64,000 nucleotides of DNA. Source: Dechloromonas sp. GTDB taxonomy: Bacteria; Pseudomonadota; Gammaproteobacteria; Burkholderiales; Rhodocyclaceae. Below the pieces are notes generated by a model that had not been told where the DNA came from, did no database searches, and saw nothing but the letters and a program-made list of their open reading frames with translations. How positions within the stretch are numbered: the stretch's first letter is position 1; each line of letters begins with the position of its first letter. This document shows, piece by piece, positions 61,790 through 64,000 of the stretch. The position numbers and the translations under genes are program-made. The DNA lies in NCBI GenBank assembly GCA_028687035.1, contig JAQUAX010000005.1, positions 62,001-126,000 of the forward strand, in the 5' to 3' direction.

Positions 61790-62377
61790 CTAGCGGAAGC
61801 CCGGCAGCCAGCCGGTACGGGCGGGACTGCGGACGGGTTCGATGCGCCCCTGGAACAGCGCCTCGATGACCGGTGGCTCCTGCCACGGTTCGTCCATGAA
61901 GCGCAGGCCGGCCTCCTCGACGGTGCGGCCCGACCAGTAATGGTCGGCGACCTCGTCGAGCGCGGCCAGCGACAGGCTGTGCGGCAGGCGCAGGTAGTCC
62001 AGCCAGCTGGCGTCGTGGAAGGAGCACAGATAGGCGTCCTGCGTCCGGGCGCAGGTCAGGTCCTTGCCGAACACGCGTTGCGGGTGCTTGTGGCGGAAGG
62101 TCATCGCGTCGGTGCGCGTGGCGAACAGCAGCAGCGCGTGCAGGCGGCTCGGGAAATGGTTGTAGCGGCGCTGGCGGAAATACTCGAGGTGGTATTCGGC
62201 GAAGTAGTTCTGCACCGAGAGCAGCTGGTCGCCGGCCCCCGGCTCGCCGCCCTGCGGCGCCGCCAGCGTCGCGCCGAAGGGGCTGCCCTTCAGGATGTCC
62301 CAGCCCGGCAGCTCGCAGTCCGGCTCCAGCCAGCAGAAGAGTTCCAGCGTAGCGGTGTCCTTGATCAGGTTGTCCAT
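61790..62377 (-). CDS. Hypothetical protein, first gene of the ABC transporter operon
   Basis: No family was recognised with confidence. The 195-aa soluble product from MDNLIKDTATLELFCWLEP contains FPSRLHALLLFATRTDAMTFRHKHPQRVFG, which by eye recalls the PSR-containing segment of ADP-ribosyltransferase-like DUF families, but catalytic residues could not be confirmed. It also has a tryptophan-rich middle (SWLDYLRLP, HYWSGRTVEEAG). It is only ten bases from the adaptor gene and is probably cotranscribed. The ORF track adds 19 upstream codons. Confidence 0.65.
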   Translation of the reverse strand: MDNLIKDTATLELFCWLEPDCELPGWDILKGSPFGATLAAPQGGEPGAGDQLLSVQNYFAEYHLEYFRQRRYNHFPSRLHALLLFATRTDAMTFRHKHPQRVFGKDLTCARTQDAYLCSFHDASWLDYLRLPHSLSLAALDEVADHYWSGRTVEEAGLRFMDEPWQEPPVIEALFQGRIEPVRSPARTGWLPGFR

Positions 62378-62472
62378 GGGCCGACGGGAAGGGCGAATGC
62401 CATCATTCTCGCCGATCGGGCCGTCGCCGGCCACTCCGCTTTCAGGTGACGGGGGGGTGGCATTTTTTTTAC

Positions 62473-62690
62473 GGAGTGGTAATCTGGAGTCGTGGCGGAG
62501 CGAGCAGCAAGCCCGCCGCGAAGTGGCAGTACCGCTGCGTAGCAGGAGACTCTATGGCAGGTCATTCAGGAAGGTGTTCTTGAGATTACCGTGTAGTACT
62601 CCATGACGGCGAAATGCCGTATGCCTCGGCCGAGAGCCGGGGTCGCAGTAAACGAAGCCCATGCCTGAAACGCATGGGCTTCACGCTTTT
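62473..62690 (+). ncRNA. Putative structured RNA of about 210 nt, class unknown
   Basis: The gap between divergent genes holds nested complementary segments. P1 pairs GGAGT with ACTCC (62598-62602) and GGTAATCT with AGATTACC (62583-62590), closing a multibranch domain. Inside are GAGTC/GACTC, CGTGGCGG/CCGCCGCG (mutually partly exclusive) and GCAG/CTGC. Three hairpins follow: CATgACGGC/GCCGTATG, CCTCGGC/GCCGGGG and the 11-bp GAAGCCCATGC/GCATGGGCTTC, which precedes ACGCTTTT and a ribosome site. It could be a cis-acting leader of the RidA-family gene, a free small RNA, or a small inverted-repeat element. No known riboswitch core was recognised. Confidence 0.5.
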
Positions 62691-62703
62691 GGGGAGAAGA
62701 AAA

Positions 62704-63054
62704 ATGCAGATCCAGCGTCACGGCACGTCCCGCCGCTATTCCGACAGCGTCGTCTACAACGGCACCGTCCATCTGGTCGAAGTGCCGTCCAACCCGGGCG
62801 CCGCGATCGCCGAGCAGACGGCGGACCTGCTCGCCGCGGTCGAGCGCCTGCTGGCGCAGGCCGGCAGCGACAAGGGGCGGCTGCTGATGGTTACCGTCTA
62901 CCTGGCCGACATGGCCGACTACGACGGCATGAACGCGGTCTGGGACGCCTGGCTGCCGGAAGGGGCTGCGCCGGTACGCTGCTGTGTCGAGGCGCGTCTG
63001 GCCAACCCGGGCTGGCGCGTCGAGATGGCCGTCACCGCGGCCGTTCGGGGCTGA
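62704..63054 (+). CDS. RidA/YjgF-family protein
   Basis: The 116-aa product from MQIQRHGTSRRYSDSVVYNG after GGGGAGAAG belongs to the RidA (YjgF/UK114) family, trimers that deaminate reactive enamines and imines. The strand VYNGTVHLVEVP, EQTADLLAAVERLLAQAGSDKGRLLMVTVYLAD and the arginine in APVRCCVEARLA (Arg92) match the active-site layout. The usual glutamate near the C-terminus is replaced around VEMAVTA, so it may be a non-archetypal member. It follows the putative structured RNA by about 13 bases. Confidence 0.88.
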   Translation: MQIQRHGTSRRYSDSVVYNGTVHLVEVPSNPGAAIAEQTADLLAAVERLLAQAGSDKGRLLMVTVYLADMADYDGMNAVWDAWLPEGAAPVRCCVEARLANPGWRVEMAVTAAVRG

Positions 63055-63361
63055 TTTCGGCGGCGCAGTCGCAGCCGCTGCCGGCCGAGATCCAGCGGGC
63101 CAGCAGCCGGCGGGCGGCGCTTTCGGCGACGCGCGGCAGCGCGCCGACGTAATGCGCCGGGCGCAGCAGCAGCCCGCAGCGGTAGCGGCTTTCCGCGGCC
63201 GACCATTCGAGCGCCGGGCAGGGGCCGGCGATGCGCAGGAAGCGCAGCCGCGCCACCGGGCAGGTTTCCAGCGCGCAGCAGACGCCGCAGCCGTTGCAGG
63301 TACCGCCTTCGGCCGGCTTGGCCGGCGCCGCGCGGTGCAGGTGGATGACCTCGCGGTGCAC
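63032..63361 (-). CDS. Cysteine-cluster protein, YkgJ-like
   Basis: The 109-aa product carries CNGCGVCCALETCP (Cys22, 25, 28, 29, 34) with further cysteines in GPCPALEW and RYRCGLL. This spacing resembles the YkgJ/UPF0153 family, thought to bind zinc or an iron-sulfur cluster. The GTG start lies one base after the stop of the upstream M23 peptidase gene, so they are cotranscribed. Its 3' end overlaps the convergent RidA gene by 23 bases. Role unknown. Confidence 0.72.
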   Translation of the reverse strand: MHREVIHLHRAAPAKPAEGGTCNGCGVCCALETCPVARLRFLRIAGPCPALEWSAAESRYRCGLLLRPAHYVGALPRVAESAARRLLARWISAGSGCDCAAEISPERPR

Positions 63362-63362
63362 G

Positions 63363-64000
63363 TCAGCGCGGGGCGAGAAACAGTTCGGGATCGACCGGCG
63401 TGTTGTTGAGGATCACCGCCCAGTGCAGGTGCGGCCCGGTGACACGGCCACTGGCGCCGACCGCGCCGACGATTTCCCCCTTGGCGACGCGTTGACCGCG
63501 GCGCACGTCGATGCGCGACAGGTGCATGCAGGCGGTGATCAGCCCCTGGCCGTGGTCGATGAAAACGGTATTGCCGTTGAAGAAGTAGTCGCCGGTGTCG
63601 GCGACGATGCCGGCGGCCGGCGCGCGGACCGGCGTCCCGCTGCCGGCGGCGACGTCGAGCCCGGCGTGCGGGTTGCGCGGCTGGCCGTTGAACAGGCGCT
63701 TCAGCCCGAAGCGCGACGACAGCGGGCCGCTCGCCGGCAGCGCCAGCGCGGTATCCGGGACGAGGTCAGAGTAGCGGCGCTTCACCGCGTCGGTGATTTC
63801 CCGTTCGCGCTCGATGCGCGCCAGATCCTCCGGGTCCGGCTCGACGTGGCGCCGATTCTTCACGCTCAGCCGCTGCTCGGGATAGTTCTTCGGCCGCACC
63901 GGTACTGCCAGGTCCTGCGCGGTCGACCCGCGCAAAACGCGGATTTCCAGTTCGCCGGGCAGGGTGTCGAGCGGAATGCCGAGCAGCGCGTGCCAGCGGC
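63363..64000 (-). CDS. M23-family peptidase, 5' end outside window
   Basis: The frame stays open to base 64000; the TTG start in the ORF track is only the first start-like codon. The visible part begins WHALLGIPLDTLPGELEIRV, a beta domain typical of these secreted peptidases. It continues with NYPEQRLSVKNRRHVEPDPEDLARIEREREI, and ends in a LytM domain with NPHAGLDVAAG and TGPHLHWAV as zinc ligands. It likely cleaves peptidoglycan peptides in the periplasm. Signal peptide and true start lie beyond the window. Confidence 0.9.
   Translation of the reverse strand, partial: RWHALLGIPLDTLPGELEIRVLRGSTAQDLAVPVRPKNYPEQRLSVKNRRHVEPDPEDLARIEREREITDAVKRRYSDLVPDTALALPASGPLSSRFGLKRLFNGQPRNPHAGLDVAAGSGTPVRAPAAGIVADTGDYFFNGNTVFIDHGQGLITACMHLSRIDVRRGQRVAKGEIVGAVGASGRVTGPHLHWAVILNNTPVDPELFLAPR

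Noticed and set aside
62455-62475. Sigma-54-like sequence TGGCATTTTTTTTAC before the putative RNA
   Set aside because: The conserved GC of the -12 element is missing at the required spacing.
62473-62690. Identification of the structured region as 6S RNA, SRP RNA or a known riboswitch
   Set aside because: The multibranch layout does not fit the single rod of 6S RNA, and no conserved core of SRP, RNase P, cobalamin, TPP, FMN or glycine classes was found.

Overview
The window is a GC-rich chromosomal segment from a Gram-negative bacterium, most likely a betaproteobacterium of the order Rhodocyclales. The grounds are the gene families and their order: a complete mraZ-to-lpxC division and cell wall cluster, a MurE with the meso-diaminopimelate motif DNPR, a general porin with a betaproteobacterial signal peptide, a napDABC periplasmic nitrate reductase, and rpe-gph-trpE with a separate trpGDC. 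The order-level placement is inference by eye; no database was used.

Layout. 1-4000 is an accessory region of lower GC: the 3' part of a tyrosine recombinase, several small genes without recognisable function, a small serine recombinase divergent from a ribbon-helix-helix protein, and a helix-turn-helix protein. It is probably the end of an integrated element. 4000-7100 is an oxidative stress block on the minus strand (dps-like, ahpF, ahpC). 7270-11330 is napDABC behind a perfect FNR-type box. 11480-16130 holds an HU protein, a low-complexity protein, a UbiH-family hydroxylase, DsbC and a membrane diguanylate cyclase.

16310-33900 is the dcw cluster: mraZ, rsmH, ftsL, ftsI, murE, murF, mraY, murD, ftsW, murG, murC, ddl, ftsQ, ftsA, ftsZ and lpxC. 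Nearly all genes overlap by 1-4 bases and are probably translationally coupled. Two features break the pattern: a 41-codon coupled mini-ORF between ftsW and murG that ends in a copy of the ftsW tail, and an AT-rich patch inside rsmH. 33900-38260 carries a small membrane protein, a DUF721/DciA-like protein, an M23 peptidase and secA. 38300-44600 holds argJ, an AI-2E-family permease, a methyltransferase, apaG, rpe, gph, a Trp-rich leader peptide and trpE. A minus-strand trio (PAP2 phosphatase, ArnT-like glycosyltransferase, GT2 glycosyltransferase) separates trpE from trpGDC.

50220-55350 contains a 32-bp perfect palindrome, a strongly expressed-looking porin, a TRIC-family channel, proB, obgE, rpmA and rplU. 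55400-62400 has an FKBP isomerase coupled to an RNA pseudouridine synthase, a MaoC-type hydratase and a five-gene operon for a MacA-like adaptor, one ABC ATPase and two FtsX-like permeases. The 62378-62703 gap holds a roughly 210-nt stretch with many nested complementary segments, the best candidate for an undescribed structured RNA. A RidA-family protein, a cysteine-cluster protein and a truncated M23 peptidase close the window.
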